This document shows positions 42,915 through 51,445 of a stretch of DNA of 54,598 nucleotides, in pieces (position 1 is the first letter of the stretch; each line of letters begins with the position of its first letter). Below the pieces are notes generated by a model that ran no database searches, had not been told where the DNA came from, and saw only the letters and a list, made by a program, of their open reading frames with translations. Both the position numbers and the translations under genes were made by a program. This DNA comes from Anaerolineae bacterium (GTDB lineage Bacteria > Chloroflexota > Anaerolineae > Aggregatilineales > UBA2796). Where the stretch lies: the NCBI GenBank assembly GCA_019637615.1, contig JAHBVJ010000043.1, forward strand, positions 1 through 54,598, in the 5' to 3' direction.

Positions 42915-44159
42915 TTAGCCCATATTCTCGATGATACGGGTCGCGAACTCGCTGGTTTTCACCTCGGTCGCGCCTTCCATCAGACGGGCGAAGTCGTACG
43001 TCACATACTTCTGGTCGATGGTCTTTTCGTACGCCTTGGTAATGACGTCCGCCGCTTCCATCCAGCCCATGTACTCCAGCATCATCACGCCGGAGAATAG
43101 CAGCGAACCCGGATTCACCTTGTCCATGCCAGCGTACTTGGGCACCGTGCCGTGCGTCGCTTCGAACATCGCCGCGTTGTCACCGATATTCGCGCCCGGA
43201 GCGATGCCGACGCCGCCGACTTCTGCCGCCACTGCGTCGGAGAGATAGTCGCCGTTCAGGTTGGGAGCCGCCAGCACATCGAAGTCTTGCGGACGCAAGA
43301 TCATGTGTTGGAAGATGATGTCCGCGATGCTGTCCTGAATCAGGATTTTGCCAGCGGGTACCTTGCCGCCGTGATTCTTGGCGACTTCATCCCACGAAAT
43401 TGTCTCGTTCGGGAACTCTTCGCGGGCGACTTCGTAGCCCCATTCACGGAATGCGCCTTCGGTGAATTTCTGGATGTTGCCTTTATGCACCAGCGTCACG
43501 CTTTTACGCTTACGCTCGATAGCGTACTCGATGGCGCGGCGCACGAGGCGCTTGGTGCCGAACGCGCTGATCGGCTTGATGCCAATGCCAGCATCCTCGA
43601 AGAATTCGGCGTGCAGTTCTTCGCGCAGGAACTTGGCAAGCTTCTTGTTGTCGTCTGTACCCGCCTTGTACTCGATACCCGCGTAAACATCTTCGGTGTT
43701 CTCGCGGAAGATCACCACGTCAACCTTACCCGGCTCCTTGAGCGGACTAGGCACGCCCTTGTACCAGCGCACAGGGCGCAGGCACACATACAGATCGAGT
43801 TCTTGGCGCAGCGCCACGTTCAAGCTGCGGATGCCGCCGCCGATGGGGGTTTCCAGCGGGCCTTTGATGCCGACCACGAATTCGTTCATGGCGTCCAGCG
43901 TTTCTTTGGGCAGCCATTCGCCGTATAGGTCGAAGGCTTTCTTACCCGCGTAGATTTCCATCCAAGAAACCTTGCGCTTCCCACCGAAGGCTTTTGCTAC
44001 GGCAGCATCCCACACCCGCAAACAGGCGTTGGTAATATCGGGTCCGATGCCGTCGCCCTCGATATAGAGCAGAATGGGGTTATCGGGGACTTGCACTTTG
44101 CCATTGACGGCGACAACTTTTTCGCCAGTGGACGGTACTTTTACTTTGTCGTAAGCCAT
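42915..44159 (-). CDS. icd: NADP-dependent isocitrate dehydrogenase
   Basis: A 414-residue TCA-cycle enzyme converting isocitrate to 2-oxoglutarate and CO2 with NADP+. It has YIEGDGIGPDITNAC near the N terminus, the substrate Ser in GGGIRSLNVALRQELDLYVC, VIFRENTEDVYAGIEY, and the metal motif SDAVAAEVGGVGIAPGANIG. The coenzyme region ATHGTVPKYAGMDKVNPGS contains Lys-Tyr as in NADP-specific E. coli Icd (416 residues). I choose the ATG at 44159, with TAGGAG upstream; the longer frame begins with TTG at 44186. Divergent from the DprE1-like gene. Confidence 0.93.
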   Translation of the reverse strand: MAYDKVKVPSTGEKVVAVNGKVQVPDNPILLYIEGDGIGPDITNACLRVWDAAVAKAFGGKRKVSWMEIYAGKKAFDLYGEWLPKETLDAMNEFVVGIKGPLETPIGGGIRSLNVALRQELDLYVCLRPVRWYKGVPSPLKEPGKVDVVIFRENTEDVYAGIEYKAGTDDNKKLAKFLREELHAEFFEDAGIGIKPISAFGTKRLVRRAIEYAIERKRKSVTLVHKGNIQKFTEGAFREWGYEVAREEFPNETISWDEVAKNHGGKVPAGKILIQDSIADIIFQHMILRPQDFDVLAAPNLNGDYLSDAVAAEVGGVGIAPGANIGDNAAMFEATHGTVPKYAGMDKVNPGSLLFSGVMMLEYMGWMEAADVITKAYEKTIDQKYVTYDFARLMEGATEVKTSEFATRIIENMG

Positions 44160-44410
44160 CGGCTTCCAAACTCCTAACGGGAACAATAGAAATGAGATTT
44201 GAGTGCGGCACTAGGCCAACGGGAGAATTATAACAACGATTGAAAGGGAAGGAAGGGACGCAAATCCTAAAGTGCGTCTTCGACCTTCGCGAGACCGAAC
44301 TCTACGTATACCATACGCCCACCTTGCGAGAATTCTGAGATGATTCTGCAAGCAATCCTGCGTTATAATCGCTTGTGAAATTCGTGACGTATGAATGAGT
44401 ACAGGTCGCC
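44160..44410. other. Divergent intergenic region, icd/dprE1-like
   Basis: A minus-strand TATAAT (44232-44227) may be the icd -10 box and a plus-strand TATAAT (44364-44369) the -10 box of the oxidoreductase gene. Neither has a clear -35. No other structure seen. Confidence 0.3.
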
Positions 44411-45808
44411 ATGCTACTTGAGGCCACCCCCGACACCATGCAAGAAACTACCGAGCAAGCCACTGACATCGCTGCCCCCGGCGTGACGACGCGCGCGCGT
44501 CACTATCAATCGTGGGGACGTTTTCCCAAGTCGAAACATCAGGCGGTCAAATCGGTGTTTTGGCAGCAAGAGACGAACGATCTCAAAAACATCGAAGGTA
44601 GCGTACTGCCTTACGGCTACGGACGTAGCTACGGCGACTCGTGTCTGAATGACGACGGCACGTTGATTGACATCACTGGCTTGCGCAAATTTATCAGCTT
44701 TGATGACTCGACGGGTGTCATCCGCTGTGAAGCGGGCGTCATGCTGGCGGATATTTTGGAAGTCATCGTCTCGCGCGGCTGGTTCCTGCCCGTTACCCCC
44801 GGTACCAAGTTCGTCTCCATTGGCGGCGCGATAGCCAACGATGTGCATGGCAAAAATCACCATGTGGCGGGTACCTTCGGGCGTCATCTCACGCAATTTG
44901 AATTATTACGCTCCAATGGCGAGCGTCTGATCTGCTCCCCCACGCAAAACGCCGACCTATTTAGCGCTACCATCGGCGGCTTGGGCTTGACGGGACTCAT
45001 CACATGGGCAGAGTTCAAATTACGCAAGATTCCGGGGCCGTACATCGCCTATGAGCAAAAACGCTTCGGTTCGATTGATGAATTTTTCGAACTGACCAAA
45101 GAATATGACAAGCGCTTTGAATACACAGTCTCATGGGTCGATTGCTTGGCGATGGGCAAAAACTTGGGGCGTGGCTATTTCATGCTTGGCAACCACGATA
45201 ACCTCAAGGCGCAGCCCGGTTACGAACCGCAGGCCAAAACGCTCCTCACCGCGCCTATTGATGCGCCGGGATTTCTGCTCAACAAACTGACGGTCAAGGC
45301 GTTCAATACTGTGTGGTCGTTGATTCACCCCGCCTCTCGCAAGGTCGAGTCGTGGGATCCATTCTTCTATCCGTTGGATTTCGTCAACGACTGGAACAAG
45401 CTGTACGGCCCCGCTGGCTTCCTCCAATATCAATTAGTTGTCCCCTTTGATGGCGCGAACGGACGGCAGACGATCAAGACCGTCTTGGAGAATGTCGCGC
45501 AAGCTGGCGAAGCCTCGTTCTTGGTGGTATGCAAGACCTTCGGAGATATTCAATCACCCGGTATGCTGTCCTTTCCGCGTCGCGGCGTCACGCTCTCGCT
45601 CGATTTTCCCTATCGCGGTCAAAAGACGCTCCAACTGCTGGAACGGCTGGATGCTATTGTGCGTGACAGCGGCGGAGCGATCTATCCCGCCAAGGATGCC
45701 CGCATGTCGCCAGAGACCTTCAAACAATCGTTCCCGCGCTGGCAGGAATTTGCGCAGTATATCGACCCGAAGTTTTCGTCCAATTTCTGGCGTCGCGTAA
45801 CGGGCTGA
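44411..45808 (+). CDS. DprE1-like FAD-binding oxidoreductase
   Basis: A 465-residue flavoprotein resembling decaprenylphosphoryl-ribose 2'-oxidase, the first half of the DprE1/DprE2 epimerase. FAD-binding landmarks are PYGYGRSYGDSCLN, PVTPGTKFVSIGGAIANDVHGKNHH and GLTGLITWAEF. The catalytic Lys is K428 in IYPAKDAR. The position of mycobacterial Cys387 (the benzothiazinone target, in ICVDFP) is Ser396 here (TLSLDFP). It is followed by a DprE2-like gene after 65 bases. The pair would invert C2 of a polyprenyl-linked pentose, giving an arabinose donor for cell-envelope glycans. The exact lipid and sugar are inferred. Confidence 0.8.
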   Translation: MLLEATPDTMQETTEQATDIAAPGVTTRARHYQSWGRFPKSKHQAVKSVFWQQETNDLKNIEGSVLPYGYGRSYGDSCLNDDGTLIDITGLRKFISFDDSTGVIRCEAGVMLADILEVIVSRGWFLPVTPGTKFVSIGGAIANDVHGKNHHVAGTFGRHLTQFELLRSNGERLICSPTQNADLFSATIGGLGLTGLITWAEFKLRKIPGPYIAYEQKRFGSIDEFFELTKEYDKRFEYTVSWVDCLAMGKNLGRGYFMLGNHDNLKAQPGYEPQAKTLLTAPIDAPGFLLNKLTVKAFNTVWSLIHPASRKVESWDPFFYPLDFVNDWNKLYGPAGFLQYQLVVPFDGANGRQTIKTVLENVAQAGEASFLVVCKTFGDIQSPGMLSFPRRGVTLSLDFPYRGQKTLQLLERLDAIVRDSGGAIYPAKDARMSPETFKQSFPRWQEFAQYIDPKFSSNFWRRVTG

Positions 45809-45873
45809 GTCAGCGTTCGTGCTTCACGTTGAGTTGGAGCACAGTTATTGCATTCACGGATTGGGGATTGTTA

Positions 45874-46608
45874 ATGAAGGTTTTGATCATCGGCGCGACC
45901 TCAGCGATTGCACAGGAAACCGCCAAATGCTTCGCTGCGCAAGGTGCAGATTTATTCCTCGTCGGGCGCAACGCGGAGAAAATGAGCGCCATCGCCAGCG
46001 ATCTCAAAGTGCGTGGTGCTCATGCAGTCGAAAGCTACACGGCGGATCTCAGCGATCTATCCAGCCATCAAGCGCTCCTCGACGCGGTGCTTCAAAGCAT
46101 GAGTGGTCTTGATGCAGCCTTGATCGCACATGGCACACTTGGCGATCAGAAGCAGTCCGAAGCCGATGTGCAAGATATGCTGCAAGAGTTCAATACCAAC
46201 GGTCTCAGCTACCTCAGTCTGATGACCTTGCTCGGCAATCTGTTTGAGAAACAGGGTCGCGGCACGCTGGCGGTGATTTCGTCGGTAGCGGGTGAGCGCG
46301 GGCGTGGCAGCAACTATGTCTACGGTTCCGCCAAAGGCGCGGTCAGCCTGTTTGCACAAGGGCTGCGCAACCGTCTGAGTAAGGCCGGAGTAGCCGTGGT
46401 GACAGTCAAGCCCGGTTTTGTCGATACGCCGATGACGGCTGGTCTCAAGAAGAATCCCCTCTATGCCAGTGCGGAATCGGTTGGCAAGCGTATTCACGCC
46501 GCCATGCTCAAGGGCGAAGACATCGTGTACGCACCTTTCTTCTGGGCCTTCATCATGCTGATCATCCGTAACATTCCGGAACGTATATTTAAGAAGCTCA
46601 AGCTGTAA
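45874..46608 (+). CDS. DprE2-like short-chain dehydrogenase
   Basis: A 244-residue NAD(P)-dependent SDR. The nucleotide motif is MKVLIIGATSAIAQETAKCF (TGxxxGxG replaced by GATSAIAQ, as in DprE2). The catalytic Ser-Tyr-Lys are in VISSVAGERG and YVYGSAKGA. The C terminus has a hydrophobic helix and basic tail (FFWAFIMLIIRNIPERIFKKLKL), as in membrane-associated DprE2. It would reduce the keto intermediate made by the DprE1-like enzyme. I use the ATG at 45874 because the Rossmann fold starts there. Confidence 0.8.
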   Translation: MKVLIIGATSAIAQETAKCFAAQGADLFLVGRNAEKMSAIASDLKVRGAHAVESYTADLSDLSSHQALLDAVLQSMSGLDAALIAHGTLGDQKQSEADVQDMLQEFNTNGLSYLSLMTLLGNLFEKQGRGTLAVISSVAGERGRGSNYVYGSAKGAVSLFAQGLRNRLSKAGVAVVTVKPGFVDTPMTAGLKKNPLYASAESVGKRIHAAMLKGEDIVYAPFFWAFIMLIIRNIPERIFKKLKL

Positions 46609-46737
46609 CGACGCGATTTTATCGGCAGAGAACGTTCACGCTTGTGACAATCATGTCTCTCGCGTGATTCACGTTGCGCGTTTAAGCCCTAGATTCTATA
46701 CAGATTTTTATAACAATTTAATGATTTGACCGCTAAT

Positions 46738-46765
46738 CGAAAACCGCGTCATGATGCGGTTTTCG
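46738..46765 (+). terminator. Hairpin upstream of gyrB
   Basis: CGAAAACCGC (46738-46747) pairs perfectly with GCGGTTTTCG (46756-46765) around an 8-base loop, with A and T runs inside the arms. It probably ends the dprE-like transcript, although it lies 130 bases after the stop, or isolates the gyrB promoter. Confidence 0.5.
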
Positions 46766-46789
46766 GCGTGTCTCTCCGAACATGCGTTT

Positions 46790-46818
46790 TTGCAATTGCG
46801 CATATTTTGAGGTAAAAT
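46790..46818 (+). promoter_or_regulatory. gyrB promoter
   Basis: TTGCAA (46790-46795) and TAAAAT (46813-46818) with 17-base spacing. The predicted start near 46825 gives a leader of about 32 bases. Confidence 0.6.
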
Positions 46819-46856
46819 AATGCTTCACTTGGGTAGGTATTTTGAGGGAGGATTCT

Positions 46857-48839
46857 GTGGCTAACCCAGCACAAACGGCGGCATACAACGAAACCGACAT
46901 GCGCGGATTGGAAGGCCCAGAGGCAATCCGTATGCGCCCCGGCATGTATGTGGGCGGTACTGATGTTAGAGCGTTGCACCATTTAGTGTATGAAGTCGTC
47001 GATAACGCGATTGACGAAGCGATGGCAGGGCGTTGTGACTATGTAGAAATTATCGTTCATCAAGACGAGTCGGTCACGATTAATGACAACGGTGTGGGCA
47101 TTCCCGTCGGCATTAACGCGGAAAAAGGCATCTCCACCTTGACCGCCGCCTTTACGGTGCTGCACTTCGGCGCGAAGTTCGGCAGTGGAGCCTACACAGC
47201 GTCGGGTGGTTTGCATGGTATCGGTGTCAAAGCCGTCAATGCGCTCTCCGAATACACCATCGTAGAAGTTCGTCGCGACGGCTATGTCTGGCATCAAGAA
47301 TTCTCGCGCGGGTATGCCACCACCGAGGTAGAGCAGGTACGTCCGCTCGAAGAGGGAGAAGCGACTGGCACGAGCGTGACTTTTAAGCCCGATCCTACCG
47401 TGATGGAAGCCACCATCCTCAGTTTTGAAACGCTGGAAAACCGATTTCGCCAGATGGCTTATCTCGTCAAGGGGATCATGATCCGCTTGGTCGATGAACG
47501 CGTCACGCCGATCCCGCGCGAACTCAGCTTCTACTTTGAAGGCGGCATTCCTTCGTTTGTGCGCTATCTGAACCGTAATCGCGACGAATTACATAAGGTG
47601 GTAGGCGGATCAGGCGAATTTAAGTTTAAATATAGCTTGGAAGGCAAAGAACTCGATGGCTTGATGCTAATCGATTTTGCCGTCCAGTATGCCGATAGTA
47701 CCAACACGCTTGAAATGGCCTTTGCCAATACCATTAATACAACCGATGGTGGCACGCATCTCACGGGGATGCGCACGGCGATCACGCGTGTGCTCAACAA
47801 CTATGCGCGCAAGGCGGGCTTCCTCAAGGATAAGGACTCGAACTTTACGGGCAGCCAAACCTTGGAAGGTCTCACCTCTGTCGTCAGCATCCGGCATCCG
47901 AATCCGCAGTTCGAGAATCAGACCAAAGTCAAGTTGATGAATACCGAGGTCAGCGGTGCGGTCTCTAACGTGGTAGCGGAAGCCTTTACGGATTACCTCG
48001 AAAATAATCCGAAAGAATCCAAGGCCATCATCGAGAAGTGCTTGTTCACGCAGCGTGTGCAAGATGCCTTAGCGAAACAGCGCGAATTGCTGCTAAATGA
48101 CCGTAAAACGTTCCTCTCGAACACGACCCTTCCCGGTAAATTGGCTGACTGCGCCGAACGCGGCCCTCACACAGAGCTTTATATCGTGGAAGGTGATAGC
48201 GCAGGTGGATCTGCCAAACAAGCTCGTGATCGGCATTTCCAAGCGATTCTGCCTGTCTTTGGCAAGATGCTCAACACCGAGCGCGTAAACATCAACAAGA
48301 TTCTCGAAAGTGAGAAAATTAAGTTGGTGATTATGGCATTGGGAACTGGCATTCGTGAGGATTTCAACCTCGAAAAACTGCGTTATGGCAGACTCATTTT
48401 GATGAGTGATGCTGACGTAGATGGTGCGCATATCCGTACCCTAATGCTCACCTTTTTCTATCGCTATATGGAACCGATCATCACGGCAGGGCGCTTGTTC
48501 ATTGCACAGCCGCCGATCTTCCGTCTGGAGCATAAGAAGCAAGTCCAGTACGTGTATCCTGAAAGCAAGATCAGCGAAGATCAACTCTTAGAGCGCATGC
48601 TCAAAGGCTACGCCGAACCGGATAAGGTCGGCGTCCAACGCTATAAGGGTCTGGGCGAGATGAACCCGGAGCAGTTGTGGGAAACCACCATGAACCCGGA
48701 AAAGCGTACGCTGCTGCAAATCACGCTGGATGATGCAGCCGAAGCTGACCGCACCTTCGACATGCTCATGGGGCCGGAAGTCCCGCCGCGTCGCAGCTTC
48801 ATCATTGCGCATTCAAAGGACGCCACGCTGGACATCTAG
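46857..48839 (+). CDS. gyrB: DNA gyrase subunit B
   Basis: A 660-residue ATPase subunit of gyrase. The GHKL ATPase domain has VYEVVDNAIDEAMAG, INDNGVGIPVG and SGGLHGIGVKAVNALS. The transducer domain follows (about 220-385). The Toprim domain has EGDSAGGSAKQARDR and LMSDADVDGAHIRTLML. The C-terminal motif is RYKGLGEMNPEQLWETTM. I use the GTG at 46857, with GGGAGGA just upstream, rather than the TTG at 46842. The motifs fit GyrB better than ParE. gyrA is not in the window. A terminator follows. Confidence 0.93.
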   Translation: MANPAQTAAYNETDMRGLEGPEAIRMRPGMYVGGTDVRALHHLVYEVVDNAIDEAMAGRCDYVEIIVHQDESVTINDNGVGIPVGINAEKGISTLTAAFTVLHFGAKFGSGAYTASGGLHGIGVKAVNALSEYTIVEVRRDGYVWHQEFSRGYATTEVEQVRPLEEGEATGTSVTFKPDPTVMEATILSFETLENRFRQMAYLVKGIMIRLVDERVTPIPRELSFYFEGGIPSFVRYLNRNRDELHKVVGGSGEFKFKYSLEGKELDGLMLIDFAVQYADSTNTLEMAFANTINTTDGGTHLTGMRTAITRVLNNYARKAGFLKDKDSNFTGSQTLEGLTSVVSIRHPNPQFENQTKVKLMNTEVSGAVSNVVAEAFTDYLENNPKESKAIIEKCLFTQRVQDALAKQRELLLNDRKTFLSNTTLPGKLADCAERGPHTELYIVEGDSAGGSAKQARDRHFQAILPVFGKMLNTERVNINKILESEKIKLVIMALGTGIREDFNLEKLRYGRLILMSDADVDGAHIRTLMLTFFYRYMEPIITAGRLFIAQPPIFRLEHKKQVQYVYPESKISEDQLLERMLKGYAEPDKVGVQRYKGLGEMNPEQLWETTMNPEKRTLLQITLDDAAEADRTFDMLMGPEVPPRRSFIIAHSKDATLDI

Positions 48840-48869
48840 TCCTGTCAAGTCAACGTCTGTCCAAAACAT

Positions 48870-48897
48870 AGCGCCAAGCAGGTGACTTGGCGCTTTT
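48870..48897 (+). terminator. Rho-independent terminator of gyrB
   Basis: AGCGCCAAG (48870-48878) pairs perfectly with CTTGGCGCT (48886-48894) around a 7-base loop and ends in TTTT, 31 bases after the stop. Confidence 0.8.
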
Positions 48898-48908
48898 AGG
48901 TTCTCACC

Positions 48909-50237
48909 TCACAACACGCGCTCGTCATGCTCCACCCAATGCACGCCGATGCCGAAGTCCGCGAAGGTAGGATCGGTGAACGGCAGCCCCAAGACTCGAC
49001 TCGCCGCGATCTCACCAGCGGTGGGCGAACTCATGATTCCGTGTCCGGCGTGGGCGATGGACAGAAATAGTCCGTCAATCTCCGACGCGGCGTCGATGAT
49101 CGCGCGTTCACTCTCATAGGGAATGTGCGTCCCCTCATTCCCGACGCGATACGCTGCCTCGTCACCGCGACACACGTAATAGCCGATGTTGTGCCGGATG
49201 CCCCGCAGGTAACGTGGGTTAGCGAACCCTTCGCCGTCGCGATGCCCGAACTGCCGCGCCAGCAGTGCCAGCGTGATCGACGGGAAGCGTGGGTCTTTCA
49301 AGTTAGCGACGGGAAACACTGGCTCTAGTAAACCATCGTGCTGCGCGTTCGTGCCGTACGCTGCGCCCGCGTACTTATTGTGCCATGTATACTCAAACCC
49401 GAAGATCGCGCCCTCATGCGCTTCTGGTCGCAAATGGGCGAACGGCGCAGAGCTGATGATCATCGGTGAGGTTGGTGGAATGCGCTCGTCGCGCCATGCC
49501 GTGGTGAAGCTCTGGCGCGGACGGATCACCACGGGCAGCGTAATACCTACCCCGCGCGCCAACGCAACCGCCCCCGCGCCCGCCGCGATCAGCACGCGTG
49601 GCGTGGCAATGTCTCCGAATGGCGTCGTGACCCCGATCACCTTCCCGTGTTCTACACAAATTTGAATCTCGCCCACGCCAAGCACGATCTGCGCATTTTT
49701 CGCGCTGCGGGCAAACCGATAGATCAGCGCGTTCGAATCCAGCCAGCCCGCCATCGGATCGAACTTCCCTGCGATCACGCGCTCACCTACCCACGGGAAT
49801 CGCTGCCGGATCGCCTCTGCTTCCAGATATTCCACGTGCGTCAGGCCGATTTCATGCAAGCGCGCCACATCTGCCTTTAATCCCGCCGCCTGCGCTTCGG
49901 TGAACGCGCAGAAAAAGTATCCGTTTTGCCGGACGGCAATATCCTTCCCCGCCCCTTCACCCAGATATTCATCCGCGTGCAAGAAAACCTCGATGCTGCG
50001 TTCCAACTGCCGTGCGAGGCACAGCGTAGGCCAGCATGACCGGAAGCACTCTAGCGAGGCCACCGAACTGCCCGCGCCGAGCGATTCGCTGGCTTCCAGC
50101 AGCACGGTTCTGGTCGTGGGTGCGGCGCGGTCAATAGCCCACAGTGCGGCGGCTCCGGCTGGCCCGCCACCGATCACGACGACATCGGCGGTACGCGGCA
50201 GATTCTCATGCGAAGGGGTCGAAATGAAGGTTGCCAT
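48909..50237 (-). CDS. FAD-dependent oxidoreductase (DAO family)
   Basis: A 442-residue flavoprotein of the D-amino-acid/glycine/sarcosine oxidase fold. The FAD dinucleotide motif is ADVVVIGGGPAGAAALWAI (about 17-35) and is followed by VLLEASESLGAGSS. A second FAD region near residues 220-230 reads TPRVLIAAGAGAVALARGVG. The C-terminal motif LSIAHAGHGIMSSPTAGEIAA is typical of the family. No signal peptide. It likely oxidises an amine or amino acid. The substrate is not clear. It stands alone, convergent with gyrB. Confidence 0.85.
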   Translation of the reverse strand: MATFISTPSHENLPRTADVVVIGGGPAGAAALWAIDRAAPTTRTVLLEASESLGAGSSVASLECFRSCWPTLCLARQLERSIEVFLHADEYLGEGAGKDIAVRQNGYFFCAFTEAQAAGLKADVARLHEIGLTHVEYLEAEAIRQRFPWVGERVIAGKFDPMAGWLDSNALIYRFARSAKNAQIVLGVGEIQICVEHGKVIGVTTPFGDIATPRVLIAAGAGAVALARGVGITLPVVIRPRQSFTTAWRDERIPPTSPMIISSAPFAHLRPEAHEGAIFGFEYTWHNKYAGAAYGTNAQHDGLLEPVFPVANLKDPRFPSITLALLARQFGHRDGEGFANPRYLRGIRHNIGYYVCRGDEAAYRVGNEGTHIPYESERAIIDAASEIDGLFLSIAHAGHGIMSSPTAGEIAASRVLGLPFTDPTFADFGIGVHWVEHDERVL

Positions 50238-50584
50238 AAGGGACTAACTTTCTGCTCAAGCCTTGACGCGTCCATTGTAGCACGCCAGCGCAGCCGAACG
50301 CGGGATCGCCGATTCATCAATGCACACATTTTTGGGGGATTGTCTCCACCCGTTTTTCTGCATAATGGGCTACGGGTTTAGAATTTCTCACGACGCGCGT
50401 TCATTATGAAAATGATGAGAATTCTGTGTGCTCCGCAAGCTGACCTCAACGCTTGTCACAGACTTTGTGTTTCTCGCGGATTTTTGTCAACGATTAACAG
50501 AACCGTAGTAAACTATATTTTCAATTCCTGAAATTTCCTTCGCAGTCGATGTCATTGAGTTCATACTATACAGGAACACGTTGC
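50238..50584 (+). other. Upstream region of the CHAT cassette
   Basis: No gene. TTGTCA (50484-50489) is a possible -35 box and TAAACT (50509-50514) a possible -10, but 19 bases apart. ACGCTTGTCACA (50450-50461) followed by TCTCGCGGATT (50473-50483) resembles a similar pair of strings at 46638-46668 in another intergenic region. The frame to 50549 is open, but the ATG at 50585 is the better start. Confidence 0.3.
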
Positions 50585-50881
50585 ATGGCAGGAAATTCAC
50601 AATTAACGTTCTTCGACATCTGCGACTCCACAATCAGCTTTGGCGAATTGCTGGATGATCTGCTTCACGCACGGAAAATGACTGGTAAGGAGTTTGCTCA
50701 ACGCATCAACTACAGTCCACCCTTCGTCGTCCGCCTCTTGCGCAACCAACTGCCACATTGGATGGGTCTCCAAATGGTGGAGACGATTGCCGCCGAATTG
50801 AATTGTGATAGCGTCGAGCACGCACGGCTGGTCATGGCTTTTGGTTGTACAGTTTTGCGGAGTAAAGGGATGATTGCATGA
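50585..50881 (+). CDS. Small helix-turn-helix protein of the CHAT cassette
   Basis: A 98-residue protein with an XRE/Cro-like helix-turn-helix: FGELLDDLLHARKMTGKEFAQ, then RINYSPPFVVRLLRNQ as turn and recognition helix, and a further helix pair (LQMVETIAAELNCDS). It probably regulates the cassette or senses its trigger. AGGA precedes the ATG by about 10 bases. It overlaps the next gene by ATGA, so the two are translationally coupled. In related CHAT loci of other bacteria the first gene often encodes a sigma factor; here it is an HTH protein. Confidence 0.65.
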   Translation: MAGNSQLTFFDICDSTISFGELLDDLLHARKMTGKEFAQRINYSPPFVVRLLRNQLPHWMGLQMVETIAAELNCDSVEHARLVMAFGCTVLRSKGMIA

Positions 50882-51429
50882 CAAATTCCAATGATCCTTG
50901 GCGGAACCTTCTGAACGCGGCGCGCAATCTCGAAGGTGGTGTCACCGCCGCCACCGAAGCTGCCTTTCGAGATGCGCTGCAAGCCTCGCTCCGGCAAGAG
51001 CAGCAGCGGATGCGCGACCAATATGGCACCGACGCGCTGGCGCTCTATCATGGCGCGTGGCAAGCCAACAACAATCGCGGTGCTTTCACGCTCAAGCTAG
51101 GATCGCAGCGCGATGAAACACTCTCCACCAGCATCGATCTGGATCAAGATCGCGTTGCCACCATCTTTGTCGATCTCAGCCGCGCGAACGGACAGTTGAT
51201 CGTGCATGGGCAGGTCGTCATTGCTGGCGATGATGCGACGGCGGAAGACGACAGTTGGCACGGCAGCGAGGTGACTCTCTATCATCCCGATGGGGCGGTT
51301 GCCACTACTAAACTCGATGGTGATGGCGAATTCACCTTCTCATTGCCCGGTAGCGGCACCTTTGGCTTGGAAATCCTGTCCCACAGCGGCGAAGTGCTGC
51401 AACTGGACGATATTACAGTCGAGACCTGA
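50878..51429 (+). CDS. Unknown 183-residue protein of the CHAT cassette
   Basis: No recognised family. The N-terminal third is helical and charged (DPWRNLLNAARNLEGGVTAATEAAFRDALQ style). The C-terminal two thirds are predicted beta-strands, with ATIFVDLSRANGQLIVHGQVVIA and a final SEVTLYHPDGAVATTKLDGDGEFTFSLPGSGTFGLEI, which resembles a carboxypeptidase-regulatory or Ig-like sandwich. No signal peptide, so it is cytosolic. It is sandwiched between the HTH gene (ATGA overlap) and the CHAT gene (16 bases), so it is probably the partner, sensor or substrate of the protease. Confidence 0.6.
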   Translation: MTNSNDPWRNLLNAARNLEGGVTAATEAAFRDALQASLRQEQQRMRDQYGTDALALYHGAWQANNNRGAFTLKLGSQRDETLSTSIDLDQDRVATIFVDLSRANGQLIVHGQVVIAGDDATAEDDSWHGSEVTLYHPDGAVATTKLDGDGEFTFSLPGSGTFGLEILSHSGEVLQLDDITVET

Positions 51430-51445
51430 CGAATGTAGGCGAGCG

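Noticed and set aside
43152..43928. A 258-codon plus-strand frame inside icd
   Set aside because: It is antisense to a well-supported isocitrate dehydrogenase and has no family features.
51290..51445. N-terminal extension of the CHAT gene
   Set aside because: It overlaps the 183-residue gene and its sequence is not TPR-like; the ATG at 51446 is preferred.
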